A stretch of DNA of 64,000 nucleotides from Agapanthus africanus (taxonomy: Eukaryota; Streptophyta; Magnoliopsida; Asparagales; Amaryllidaceae), in NCBI GenBank assembly GCA_030015575.1, contig CM057338.1:774269864-774333863 (forward strand). The letters run 5' to 3'. Position 1 is the stretch's first letter, and each line of letters begins with the position of its first letter. The position numbers and the translations under genes were made by a program. Under the pieces are notes generated by a model. The model had not been told where the DNA came from and did not search any database. It saw only the letters and a program-made list of their open reading frames with translations. Of the stretch, positions 39,300 through 48,362 are shown piece by piece.

Positions 39300-39930
39300 T
39301 ACTCAGGGAGGAGGTGCGGTCGGGGAGAGGGAGGCTGGTGAGGTGTTGGTGAGGGTATCAAGGTAGTAGCGGCGCCGGCTGTGAGCGGTGGCAGCTAGGG
39401 GGTAGGGGATGATAGAAAAGAGAGAGGTGTTTGGTCGAGAGAATGAGGCGATGGTGGCGACGACGGCGAGCGCGAGGCGAGATGGGGCAGTGGAGGAGTG
39501 AGGGAGAAAGAGAAACTGAGTTAGGTGAAGAGAGGGAGGGAACGGGTGATGAGGAGGGTGTTGTGGGAATGGCGGGGGCGTCACGAGGAGTACGGGGTCG
39601 TGGCGACGTTGGAGAGGCGTGGGTCTCACGGGGGTAAGTGCGAGCGTGGGGGAGAGCCATTGGGGTTGTTGAGGGAGGCGAGGACGTGTTCGCTGGGGTG
39701 GAGCGGGTCGCTTGGGCGTGGGTGCGAGCGTGGGTGTGGGCGCGAGATGCGGAGGCGAGGCAGGGGAAATGAGCGGGAAAAGGATATGGAGAGAAGAAGA
39801 AGAAGGGAGTGGGGAGCGTTCGGGTCGGGTCGCGAGAGTGGGTTCGGGTCGGGTTAGGGTCATGGGCCGGGCTTGGGAGTTGGGCTGGGGTTTGGGGCTA
39901 GGTAAAAATTGTAGAAAAATAATAAAAGGG
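39300..39930 (+). other. G-rich, purine-skewed block with quadruplex-type runs
   Basis: The plus strand carries few C and many G; at 39851-39897 successive GGG runs are separated by 1-7 bases, for example gggcttgggagttgggc. It lies in the first 800 bp of the minus-strand LTR D, so the G-rich strand would be the template for LTR transcription. Confidence 0.6.
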
Positions 39931-40101
39931 TCAGGGTTTGATAGTTAGGGTTTTAGATTTAGGTTAGTAAATTAAAATTTGAAATTAAACTTAGGAAATT
40001 TAGGAAAAATACTAATTGTAAAACTTTGAAATAGAAATTTTGGGGAAAGTATTTATTTAAATACGGAAGATATTTATAATGGATCTGGGTATTACAGTAC
40101 A

Positions 40102-40451
40102 GATGACTGAAACGTCGTTGTATAGTCATTTATGTAACAAGTTCAATCTAATTGTCGTGAAGATACTGCGTCAGAGAATGGATACAAAATTATGCTTGGG
40201 GAATTGTCTAAACTTATGATACGAATATCAGAATTTCCAGTTGAAATACCGAATGTGAAAGAAGACTTGGTAGATGAAGCAACAGATGATTTGAAATCCG
40301 TGAATGATGATTTTTCAAAAATATAAGATCCTTTACACTCTAACCCTAGTGGTCGTAAAAGAATCAGATTAAATCTTGGATCGATAACAAAAATAGCGAT
40401 GAGAAAAAGAAGAAGAGATTCTGCACATGATGCAACCATTAGCATTCCATA
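40102..40451 (+). pseudogene. FAR1-related pseudogene, segment 3 (C-terminal region)
   Basis: The coding trace resumes after the second gtaca. The frame reads NGYKIMLGELSKLM, EDLVDEATDDL, then after a stop GRKRIRLNLGSITK and MRKRRRDS, ending at a stop near 40449. A basic Arg/Lys-rich tail after the SWIM region is usual in FAR1-related proteins. One in-frame stop follows the DDFSKI stretch near 40326. Together with segment 1 it covers about the C-terminal half of such a protein. Confidence is lower than for segment 1 because this part of the family is poorly conserved. Confidence 0.55.
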
Positions 40452-40574
40452 ACAAAAGAACTTGTTTGATGAGACAAACACAACATATAGAAAACATACA
40501 TCCTGGTCAACAAAATCTCATGTGCCTTGAGCCGTCATGGGATTTGAACCAACCGTCCGGTTGGTCAGAATTGT

Positions 40575-40720
40575 TTGTTGTAAATGAATGATATTTGATG
40601 TAAATGAATGATGTTTGATGTAAACTATTACATATTTTTTGATTTTTTGGTAAATGAATGACATTTTTTGTAAATGTATGATATTTGATGTAAAGGAATG
40701 ATACTTGATGTTTATCAATA
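40575..40720. repeat. Degenerate 20-bp tandem repeat
   Basis: About five units of the type gtaaatgaatgatatttgat, with variants such as gtaaatgtatgatatttgat and gtaaaggaatgatacttgat. A related sequence in inverted orientation lies near 62000-62060. Confidence 0.7.
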
Positions 40721-40724
40721 ACTT

Positions 40725-40800
40725 GTTGATATCGGTTGTGTCAATTAATGATGTTAAATATGTTGATATTGGTTGTGTCAATCAATGTTGTTGTTAAATT
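40725..40800. repeat. Two copies of a 37-bp unit
   Basis: gttgatatcggttgtgtcaa and gttgatattggttgtgtcaa, each followed by t(a/c)atgatgtt-type sequence and taaat(a/t)tgttg. Confidence 0.7.
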
Positions 40801-40817
40801 TGTTGGTGCAGAAAAGA

Positions 40818-41137
40818 TAACTGCTATTTAAAGCGGCGATTACATAGTGTGCTCTCTGTTATTGGAGTGGGCTCAAAATATAACCACTACATTAAGTAAC
40901 GGTTAAATAGTCAGTGGACTCAAAATATAAAATATAACCACTACTTAAAACATCGGTTACATAGTGTGCTCTCTGTTCTTGGAGCTAACTCAAAATATAA
41001 CCGCTACTTTAAGTAGCGGTTAAATAGTCAGTGAGCTCAAAACATAACTAGATCAAAATTTAGCCGCTCCTTAAGGCAGCGGTTAAATATAACCGCTTTT
41101 TTAAGTAGCGGTTAAATAGTCAATGAGCTCAAAATTT
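40818..41137 (+). repeat. Hairpin repeat array 1, left part
   Basis: Nearly three units of about 115 bp. Each full unit has one hairpin aaccgctac-tt..a..-gcggtt, a spacer gtgtgctctctgtt..tggag, and a second near-perfect palindrome aaccgctactttaagtagcg. The array is cut at 41137 by element A1 and resumes at 61880. Such subterminal palindromic arrays are typical of CACTA and some MULE-type DNA transposons, but I find no element ends. Confidence 0.75.
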
Positions 41138-43345
41138 TGTTAGTTATATGTATGCCCTAGAGGCCATTACTATACATAGGATGTATATTGTAGTGGATGC
41201 TTGGACATATATAGGGAGGACTTTCTTGATCAACATGATAGTATGCTATCTGGTTGCTCTTTACCTTAACGTGTACACTGATTGTCTCTCTGTTACATGT
41301 TGGTAAGGCCCTTAGGATGTGTACTTGACTACCTGGACTATGATGCAGATCATACTAGTGGAGACATGGTAGTCCATAAGTACATCCTTCAAGGTCCCTA
41401 GTCGTGGGTGTATCGAGACAGGGTATCGATATACCAGAGTAGACTTGCGTATACCTTCTCGACACATACAGATGGGCGATGGATGATCCCATATCCATTG
41501 ATGTTTGACATCAGAGATGATATACGGGTGCTCAGTAGAGACTGGGTACACTAGACGGACTCGCCGAGAACTCCCAGATGGTATTATACCTTACGTCAGA
41601 TGGCAGTTCTCTGGTGACACTGGTACAGGTTAGTCTGTAGACCCAAGATCGTCATAGAGTCTTGTGTGATTCCCACTGTGCTTTGATTTCCACCTTACCA
41701 CGTCCAAGAAGGCGTGCAAAACGGTGGTTTTTGGGTACAGTCCCGAATCACATGGAGGCAATGAGCGATAGGAGGGGATTCGTCTCTCCCAGTATAGGGA
41801 GTTGATGTTGCGCTGTGTTCGATTGGCTATAACCGGAAATCCCTGGCTAGGGTTGCTGAGATTTACTGGTAAGTGTTACCAGTAGTTTCTCGAACTGTTA
41901 TAGACCTCATATCGATACGACTTATCGAGCTACTGGGGTCTGACGTTTACCACCCCTAGGCGAGATATGCGACATATCAGAAGACGAGACCGGACTGTAC
42001 GGTAAGTGTTACTGGTTGGATTCATAGGAGTGTGAGCGGGCTTGCTCATTGATCTTCTGATCGCTCAATACCCGGGTGGCCGTTACGTTTAGCAGACCGC
42101 TTGCGGCTTGTGGGTGTTTGATATGATCATCACCTGCTGCCGGCGTATTGACGAGTCTTTAGAGGCTTACACAGAGGTTTCCTGGCTCAAGCGAAACGAA
42201 ATATGAGCACATATGAGATATGTGCGGGACCGAGAATAATACCAGTATGTGATACTGAATTCTATTCTTGCGATTAGTAACATTGATCGGTTATATGCGA
42301 TATAGCCGGGTTATCGGATCAAGTGTTGATTCGATAAGTTGTTACTATTGATATTAGTCGGTTATATGCAATATGACCGGATCATTAAATCAAGTGTTGA
42401 TTTAATGATTTAATGTATAATTATATATTTGATATATTACTCTACATTAACTAGTATTTGTTCACTTAAGATCGATTTTCTCACTTGATGTGCACAAGTA
42501 GTATATGTGATATATTTTTTGTGCACTTGATTGTATCATGTTTGATGATACATGCAAACTTGGGTGCGTGTATGCTTTAAACTATGATTAGGTTAATGGT
42601 TAGGGTTTCCATTACCCTATTTATTTATTTATTTATTCATTTTGGCAAAAATAAAATGGTGGCATTCTTTGTTTTTATTTGAAGCTTCATGAAGCTTTGA
42701 AAAGTTAAAACCATTTTGTTTTTTCCTTAACCTAACCATTTGCCTAAACCCTAGTTTATTCTCTTCATGAGTTAGCTTCACCCATGGTTGCTAAATGATA
42801 AGCATCACTTGAATTTTCTTTTTAGACAATTCATTCTTTTCTATTTCTTCTTCATCTTCTTCATGAGTTGAAGAAAGCCTACTAGAAAATTCCAAGTGAT
42901 GATTCCAAGTGAGAAATCTAAATCCAAAGTGAACCCACTTCCTATTTCTTCATCCTCTACCACTTGCCATGTTGTATAGGGTATTTTCTTCACAAGATCC
43001 ATGACCTAGTGAAGATGGAGCTTGAGTTTGAGTCGTCTTGACGTAGATCATCTTCGGCATCGAAGTCAACGACCTAGCCCGCCCATTTCTCCGATGAAAC
43101 CGACGCTAGAGTCTGGGATTCCGATGATCGCAGTGGAGGGAAGTTAACATGGAGCTAAAGAAGTGGAGGACCGGATCTACAAAGGTTGTAGCCCCTTTCA
43201 CTTAGCAATAAAGTTGTTTACTTGCATCTTGTTTCGCCTATCCTCTAGTAATCGATCTAGTTTAGGGTTTCTCGGCACCGGAAAATTAGAATTTGGCATG
43301 GTTGATGCCTTGTGGAACCTCTTGAGTGTGCCTAGGAACCCTACA
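41138..43345 (+). repeat. 5' LTR of A1
   Basis: 2208 bp, tgttagttatatg to ccctaca. Followed by the primer site after 1 nt. Confidence 0.96.
42310..42420 (+). promoter_or_regulatory. Paired palindromes in the family A LTR
   Basis: Two inverted repeats with similar loops, tcggatcaagtgttgattcga and attaaatcaagtgttgattt, separated by a ggttatatgcaatatgaccg block that also occurs in variant form upstream. The same pair is in every family A LTR (7450-7550, 12725-12830, 49310-49410, 57475-57580, 60855-60960). Being conserved in sequence and place it is a candidate regulatory module. Confidence 0.5.
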
Positions 43346-43346
43346 G

Positions 43347-43358
43347 TGGTATCAGAGC
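43347..43358 (+). other. Primer-binding site of A1
   Basis: tggtatcagagc, 1 nt after the LTR end; tRNA-iMet type. Confidence 0.95.
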
Positions 43359-44964
43359 CTAGCTAGAGCATTAGGCGATGCGTTAACGAAGTTAAAACTC
43401 CGAACGAACCGAGAAACCTCAATTTATACCTCTTTCTGTACATTTTTTAAAATCTGGGTTTTTCCAGAATTAAAAATACCTAAAAAATTCAGCAGGCTAA
43501 TATAAGAATTATGGTGAAAAAAGAGCCCCCAATTCCTCAACATGTCCGCGGAACCGCGGCAATTAGACACCTTTGGCGGCAGTTCCGAGGCAAGGTAAGG
43601 GTATTAGGGACGGATTTTCGCACAGTAATTCTTGTCTCTGTGTTTACTATTTTATGGGTATTTTTAATCTGACTCAAGTGTTGAGTATTCTGGGATTTAT
43701 TTTGTAATCGTCGATTCGATCGGGAATTTTAAATTCGTTATTGTTTTTCCGGATATTTTAGAACATGTTAAAATGTTTGACCGGATATAAATACCCACTT
43801 TTTCCCCTGTCGGGAAATTTCCAAGTGTTGGATCTTTCCGTAGTTTAAGAACGTTTGAAGTAGTGCAAGTAACGTGATGGGCCCTCTAGAAGACAATAAA
43901 CCTTAACTCGATTATGTGACCGTCTTGAACTGCCCTTTGAATTTTAGGGTTTGGGGCAGTACGGCGTGCCACATGTGAGGCGTTGGCTTGAACCTTCTAC
44001 GGCTGGACCGTTGGTACTGTGGCATGAAGTGAATGTTTTTAAACTTATTTCATGTGTTGAGCTGTTTCGGGAAACATTGGGTGTTTGATTGTTCGATCGG
44101 AAAGTTTAACATTTTCTATTTATCTGGAATGTGATACAATATTTGGAATCCACAAGTAGTTATGAGATAACTGAATGAATGTTATAAATCTAGCGGTTTA
44201 GTCTCACTTGATCGGTTGCCACGGAATTTTGATGCGATCAAAATTCCGTCGTAATCACGTAGCGTACGCGGATACTCGCCGGATAAAATTAATAGACATC
44301 TACACCCCATAGCCCTGACCAAGTGACTGTAGGAGAACCCCATCCCCGAAAGCATCTGTGCGGGTGCTCGCGGCAGCGGTGTTCCGCCTTGGTGCACTTC
44401 GTCGACGGTATCGGGGGTGCGGCCGTCTACTGAAGTTTGCGACGAGCATTCGATCAGGATGTCGGGAATCTTGTTGAATTGCCCGACTTAGTATTGAAAA
44501 GAGTTTTCGATAATGAGACTAAAATGCGGGGTTTATAATTGTTAGGCATGCGATGTCTAAGTAACTCATTTGATTAGGCATGCGATGTCTAAGGAGGTTG
44601 CGGATTCCAACTGTTGTAGTTTTACACTTTCTTTTCTGCGACCGTAAGTGTAATATGTGATATCACCGGTTTCGTTGCTATATGTCAACGACAATTGGGA
44701 TGGGCATATTTACTTACGTTGATGACATGTGATGTTATGTGTTGCTGGATATGTTATATTGGATCGTCATGTTTGAATAGCCGGGGTTTTTTATGTGAGA
44801 TGAGTGCTTTTCATTTTCATTCATGTAAAAACTTGTATGCAATATTCTTTTATTGGGGCACTTACAGGTTGCGGAAGTTGTCACCATTTGTATATTATTT
44901 ACTTTTCCGCACCAGGATAGACCCAAGGAGGAGAGCACAAGTAACCGGGTTCTAGGGTCCAGAG

Positions 44965-44998
44965 GGAGACCAACTCGAGGAGTCGAGTCTGGGTCTCC
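44965..44998 (+). other. Conserved stem-loop in the A1 leader
   Basis: ggagacc pairs with ggtctcc, and inside it actcga pairs with tcgagt around a ggag loop. The same structure is in A2 (inverted) at about 54882-54915, with a few base differences outside the stems. Confidence 0.65.
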
Positions 44999-45500
44999 TA
45001 ACTCTAGAATTGATAGGGTTGCTTGCCGCTCTCGTAGGGGTCTAGGGGTGTGGGTTTGGCTATTCATCGCGACCGTAGAATCCGTGTTTTATATAGGCTC
45101 GTATTGAAAACACGGACGTCCTAGTATATCCAATATTTCATATATGTTTCTTCTGCTGCGATATCTGTGATGTGATCATTTGATATGTTGTGATAGATAC
45201 TATATATAGTATATATGATATATTATATAGACGTTACTTATGTTTTACACCCGCGCTAGCCCTGCCCCGCTCTGCCGTTAGTTACCTAACCTAACGGTGT
45301 ACGAGGGGTCATCGAGGCGAATGCGGATGGCATAAGTGTACGTCGTATTTATCTGTGATGTTTAGGTGACTTAAATGATGGGACTTCATTAATGTGATTA
45401 ATGAAAGAAAAGAAATCTAAAGATGTTGTGGAATCGAATTTTCAAAAACAGGTAGCTACAGTTCTTGCTTTGCATCGCGGTGTTCCTTGTAGAACATCCT

Positions 45501-45692
45501 GCACCTTATTCGATGATGAAAGGGCCGAGATCCCTTCACCGGGAGTGACCCCTTTAGCAATAACTGGCAGATGCTACACACTCGGTTTGTATTTTGATTG
45601 CTTCTATAGTTTCTGCTTTGCACAGTGATACGCACCTCATTCGACGAGGAAAGGGCCGACGATCCCTTCACCGGGAGTGACCCCTTTAGCAA
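45501..45692 (+). repeat. Duplicated leader hairpin
   Basis: Two direct copies, 45501-45560 and 45633-45692, each with aaaggg-ccgagat-ccctt or close to it, then ccgggagtgacccctttagc. AAGGG can pair with the near CCCTT or with the farther CCCCTTT, so two exclusive folds are possible. A2 has the pair at about 54165-54230 and 54305-54370 (inverted), and family B at about 32025-32090 and 32155-32220. Confidence 0.65.
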
Positions 45693-45825
45693 AACTAGAA
45701 AAGCCTCAAAATCACTCCATTTTAAAATTATTTGATTCTATAACGATATCAAGTTCATTACGCAATAGGTTTTCAGAAAAACCTGTCGTAGCCCTCCGTC
45801 ATTTCAGATAAGTAGTAGTTAGTAT

Positions 45826-46045
45826 TCGTGCTGCGTTTGTTGGCCTTTGTCAAGGCGTAGTGTGCGGTAGCTGACTGGTGCTTATCTGCTTATGCATATG
45901 ATGCAGATTGGGTTAGAGTAGTCGTGCGACCTTGTTGGCCTTTGTCAAGGGTCGTGCGGGTGGGTTTAATTCAATTAGGAAATGACGGGTTGAACTTGAC
46001 TAGCATCCTATGGTTTGTTGGCCTTTGTCAAGGTCATAGGAGGTT
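45826..46045 (+). repeat. Three tetraloop hairpins in the A1 leader
   Basis: ttgttggcctttgtcaagg occurs exactly three times, at 45837-45855, 45932-45950 and 46015-46033. Each can fold as ttggc-cttt-gtcaa. Outer flanks also pair, with a different sequence in each copy: cgtgctgcg with cgtagtgtg, cgtgcgacc with ggtcgtgcg, cctatg with cataggg-like catagg (some G-T pairs). Confidence 0.75.
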
Positions 46046-46450
46046 AGGGGAAAAATTATCAGGAATTTCAAGTGTTGAAATTTGCAATGAGATTGCATAC
46101 CTTCTATGAGATAGTTGGATCCCGATACCCGCTGCGAGTAAGAGTTACTCCTGGGAGAGTTTTACACATTACAATTAGCCGATCGAGTAGGTGTCTAGAA
46201 AGGTGTTAACGAGGTTACGCCTCTGGGAAAACGAGGTTTACATTAATTAGGTTCGTGCGAAAGCACGGGGGACCTCCCTCAAAGTACCGACACTGGCCTG
46301 GCTGAAAGATTGTCGAACTTGTAGCGTGTAATTAATCCCGGCTAGTCTTTCCTTTTAGGGTTTGAAGGAAGATTTGATAAAAACAGTGGGAGCCATCCTG
46401 ATTAGATAAAATAATAACCATTCTGATCTTGCAAGAGCATACGCTGAGTG

Positions 46451-46473
46451 TTTTCTTCTCTCTCTCTCTCCAG
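46451..46473 (+). promoter_or_regulatory. Splice-acceptor-like pyrimidine tract before the coding region
   Basis: ttttcttctctctctctctc followed by cag, 37 bp before the first Met codon of the protease frame (46510). A2 has the same at 53386-53410 (inverted) and family B a similar tract ending ttggcag at 31376-31396 (inverted). This is the form of a plant 3' splice site; the donor is not identified. Confidence 0.5.
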
Positions 46474-46509
46474 GTAGCGACCATTTCACGCCTTAATCAA
46501 GATAATAAT

Positions 46510-46773
46510 ATGGATGTATTGACCGAACCCGCTTGTTATACTGAGCTGAAGAACGTTGGTCCCGCTCCAACTTATAATTGTTATAAGACAGAGCAGGAAA
46601 TAGAGGAATACCAGAATTCCCGTGCCACCCAAATGAAGAAAATGCATGATGATGCATCATCTTCGGGTGTGTTCATTACAAAGAATTGTTTCTCTGTATT
46701 CTCTACGTCCTGGGTATTTGATGCCGGATCAGGATCCCAGATATGTAATCAGTTACATAGGGCTATAGAAAGG
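46510..46773 (+). pseudogene. A1 gag tail and protease start
   Basis: The frame starts MDVLTEPACY and runs 88 codons to a stop at 46774-46776. Residues near 45-62 (DDASSSGVFITKNCFSV) resemble the end of a Copia gag. Residues 66-80 (WVFDAGSGSQICN) match the aspartic protease active site, which normally reads D-T/S-G; here it is DAG, so the protease is inactive. Upstream of it there is no room for a normal gag of 300 residues or more: the leader ends 37 bp earlier. After the stop the protease continues in other frames (LRTGDKFHETEN-like). A2 (53084-53341) has the same layout with DTR at the active site. Confidence 0.8.
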
Positions 46774-48362
46774 TAGAGTACTGAGAACGGGTGATAAGTT
46801 TCATGAGACAGAAAACGGTGCAAGTGTTGCAGCCAAGTCTGTTGGTCACTGTCACCCTGTATTACCAATACATTGATTCTGAACAAATGCTATTAGATAC
46901 CGAACCTGATATACAAAATCATATCAATCTCTTTATTTATTAAAGAAGGATATAATTTTGTATTGTTGGATAATGTTTTGAACATTTCTTATATCAATAG
47001 TTGATCGCTTCAGGCACGTTATCTAAAAGTATTGACGTTCTAAATCAAACTACAGTTCTTAGTATATAGAACACACACAAGAGGAAGAGTTCAGAAATGA
47101 ACAAATCCTTCTTGAGGTATTGTAGACTAGGTCATATCAATGCGACCCGACTAGCTGAAGTTACATATAGATGCATATTTAAATTAGTTTGAATTTGCAT
47201 CTTGTGAAACTTGCCAGTCATGTCACAGAGATAAGATGACCATAGCTCCGTTTATTGGAAACAGAGAAAGAGTTAGTAAACTCTTGGGACTGATACATGA
47301 TGTTGTTTGCAAGGTCCCCTGTCTACACATGCCAGGACCGGTTCTTTGTACTTCATTACATTCTCTGATGATCTTTCAAGACTCAGACATATGTTCCTGT
47401 TGAAACACAAGTCCGAACCTTTTGAGATATTCATAGAATATAAGTTAGAAGTAGAGAACCAAAATACGGGTATAAGTATTATGTCCTTTGATGTGATCAG
47501 GGAGGAGAATACTTGAGCATGGAATTCCTGGACTATTCTAAAGGAGAATGAGATTCTCTCTCAGCATTACTCCTCCGTATACATCACAGCACTTCGGTGT
47601 ATCGGGGCGGAGCAATAGCACCCTATGTGATATGATGTGCTCAATGATGAGTACTACTGAATTTCCGATTTCCTTTTGGGAGTTATGCACTTGAGAAGCT
47701 GCATACCTATTGAATAGGGTTCAAATCAAATCAGTTGCCTACCACTTCATATTTGATATGATAAGGGAAGAGCCCATCTCTTAAGTCAGTTAAGATTTGG
47801 GGTTGTCCGGGCTATGTCTAAAAGCAAAATCCGGACAAGCTCGAGGCAAGGTCTGTAATGTAGATCTGGAAAGGTTCCAGCTATACAAACTACAGCAGAT
47901 GATTAGATAGAACCAAAGGATTCAATAGTTACCAACGAACCTCAGCCTCTCCGCCGATCTAGTAGGGTTCCTCACCCACCCGAGAGATACTTTGGTTTCT
48001 CTATGACAGTGGGAGCGAGGATTACATCATGAGATGATGACCCAACTAGTTTCGAGCTGGCCATCAGGAGTAAGACTCTATAAGAATGGCTGGATGCTTA
48101 GTGATCTGAGATGGAATCCTTATACACCAACAAAGTATGGACTTTTGGTTGCTTTATCTGAAGGGTTAAATCCCCATCAGGAGCAAGTATATCTTGAGAA
48201 GATTACTTGGTGTATATGGAAAAGTTGAGACTTTCAAAACTAGACTTGTTAAAGGTTTGCATCATAGACCAATTGTGGCTAATGATGAAACCTTTTCTAG
48301 GGCCTATGCTTAAGATCCATCCAGATCCTACTTGCCATGGCTACATACCATGACTACGATAT
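46774..48362 (+). pseudogene. A1 integrase and start of reverse transcriptase, broken
   Basis: In scattered frames: KEGYNFVLLDNVLN (46940-46990), the pre-integrase zinc region FLRYCRLGHINATRL (near 47110-47155), an integrase core with STHARTGSLYFITFSDDLSR (from about 47320) and EVENQNTGISIMSFDVIREENT ending 47516. The usual SDRGGEY-type motif of the integrase second catalytic Asp is replaced. The RT start reads EWLDA..SEMESLYTNK (48084-48140) with stop TAA at 48081-48083. The RT then breaks off at 48362 where A2 is inserted (duplication gatat) and resumes at 58754. Confidence 0.85.

Larger units (their letters stand above)
35865..40096 (-). repeat. Solo LTR D, Gypsy type, 4.23 kb
   Basis: Minus-strand start tgtaatacccag (40096) and end gtgaca (35865), with perfect duplications gtaca at 35860-35864 and 40097-40101. 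No primer site, polypurine tract or coding region is attached, so it is a solo LTR. The ends resemble the LARD LTR ends, but the body does not align, so it is a separate family. It holds a TA run at 36190-36227, GAC/CAG-type triplet repeats near 38220-38300, and a G-rich plus strand at 39300-39930 that gives proline-rich open frames on the minus strand, which I do not regard as genes. Confidence 0.9.
43359..46471 (+). other. Long non-coding leader of A1
   Basis: About 3.1 kb with no sustained frame between the primer site and the first coding trace. It is conserved in A2 (53388-56521, inverted) and in part in family B. Potential RNA structures in order are: a GC-rich hairpin about 190 nt from the primer site, a tandem aggcatgcgatgtctaag pair (44543 and 44575), a strong hairpin at 44965-44998, a duplicated hairpin (45501-45560 and 45633-45692), three tetraloop hairpins (45837-46033), and a pyrimidine tract with AG at 46473. 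Leaders of retrotransposons hold packaging and dimerisation signals; which of these has that role is unknown. Confidence 0.75.

Noticed and set aside
39303-39863. 186-codon proline-rich open frame on the minus strand
   Set aside because: It lies in the C-rich strand of solo LTR D, where stop codons are rare by composition. It has low complexity and overlapping long frames in other phases, and no domain.
40071-40078. TATA-type motif tataaata on the minus strand of LTR D
   Set aside because: It is only about 20 bp from the LTR start, too close for a normal U3 promoter, in an AT-rich stretch; likely chance.
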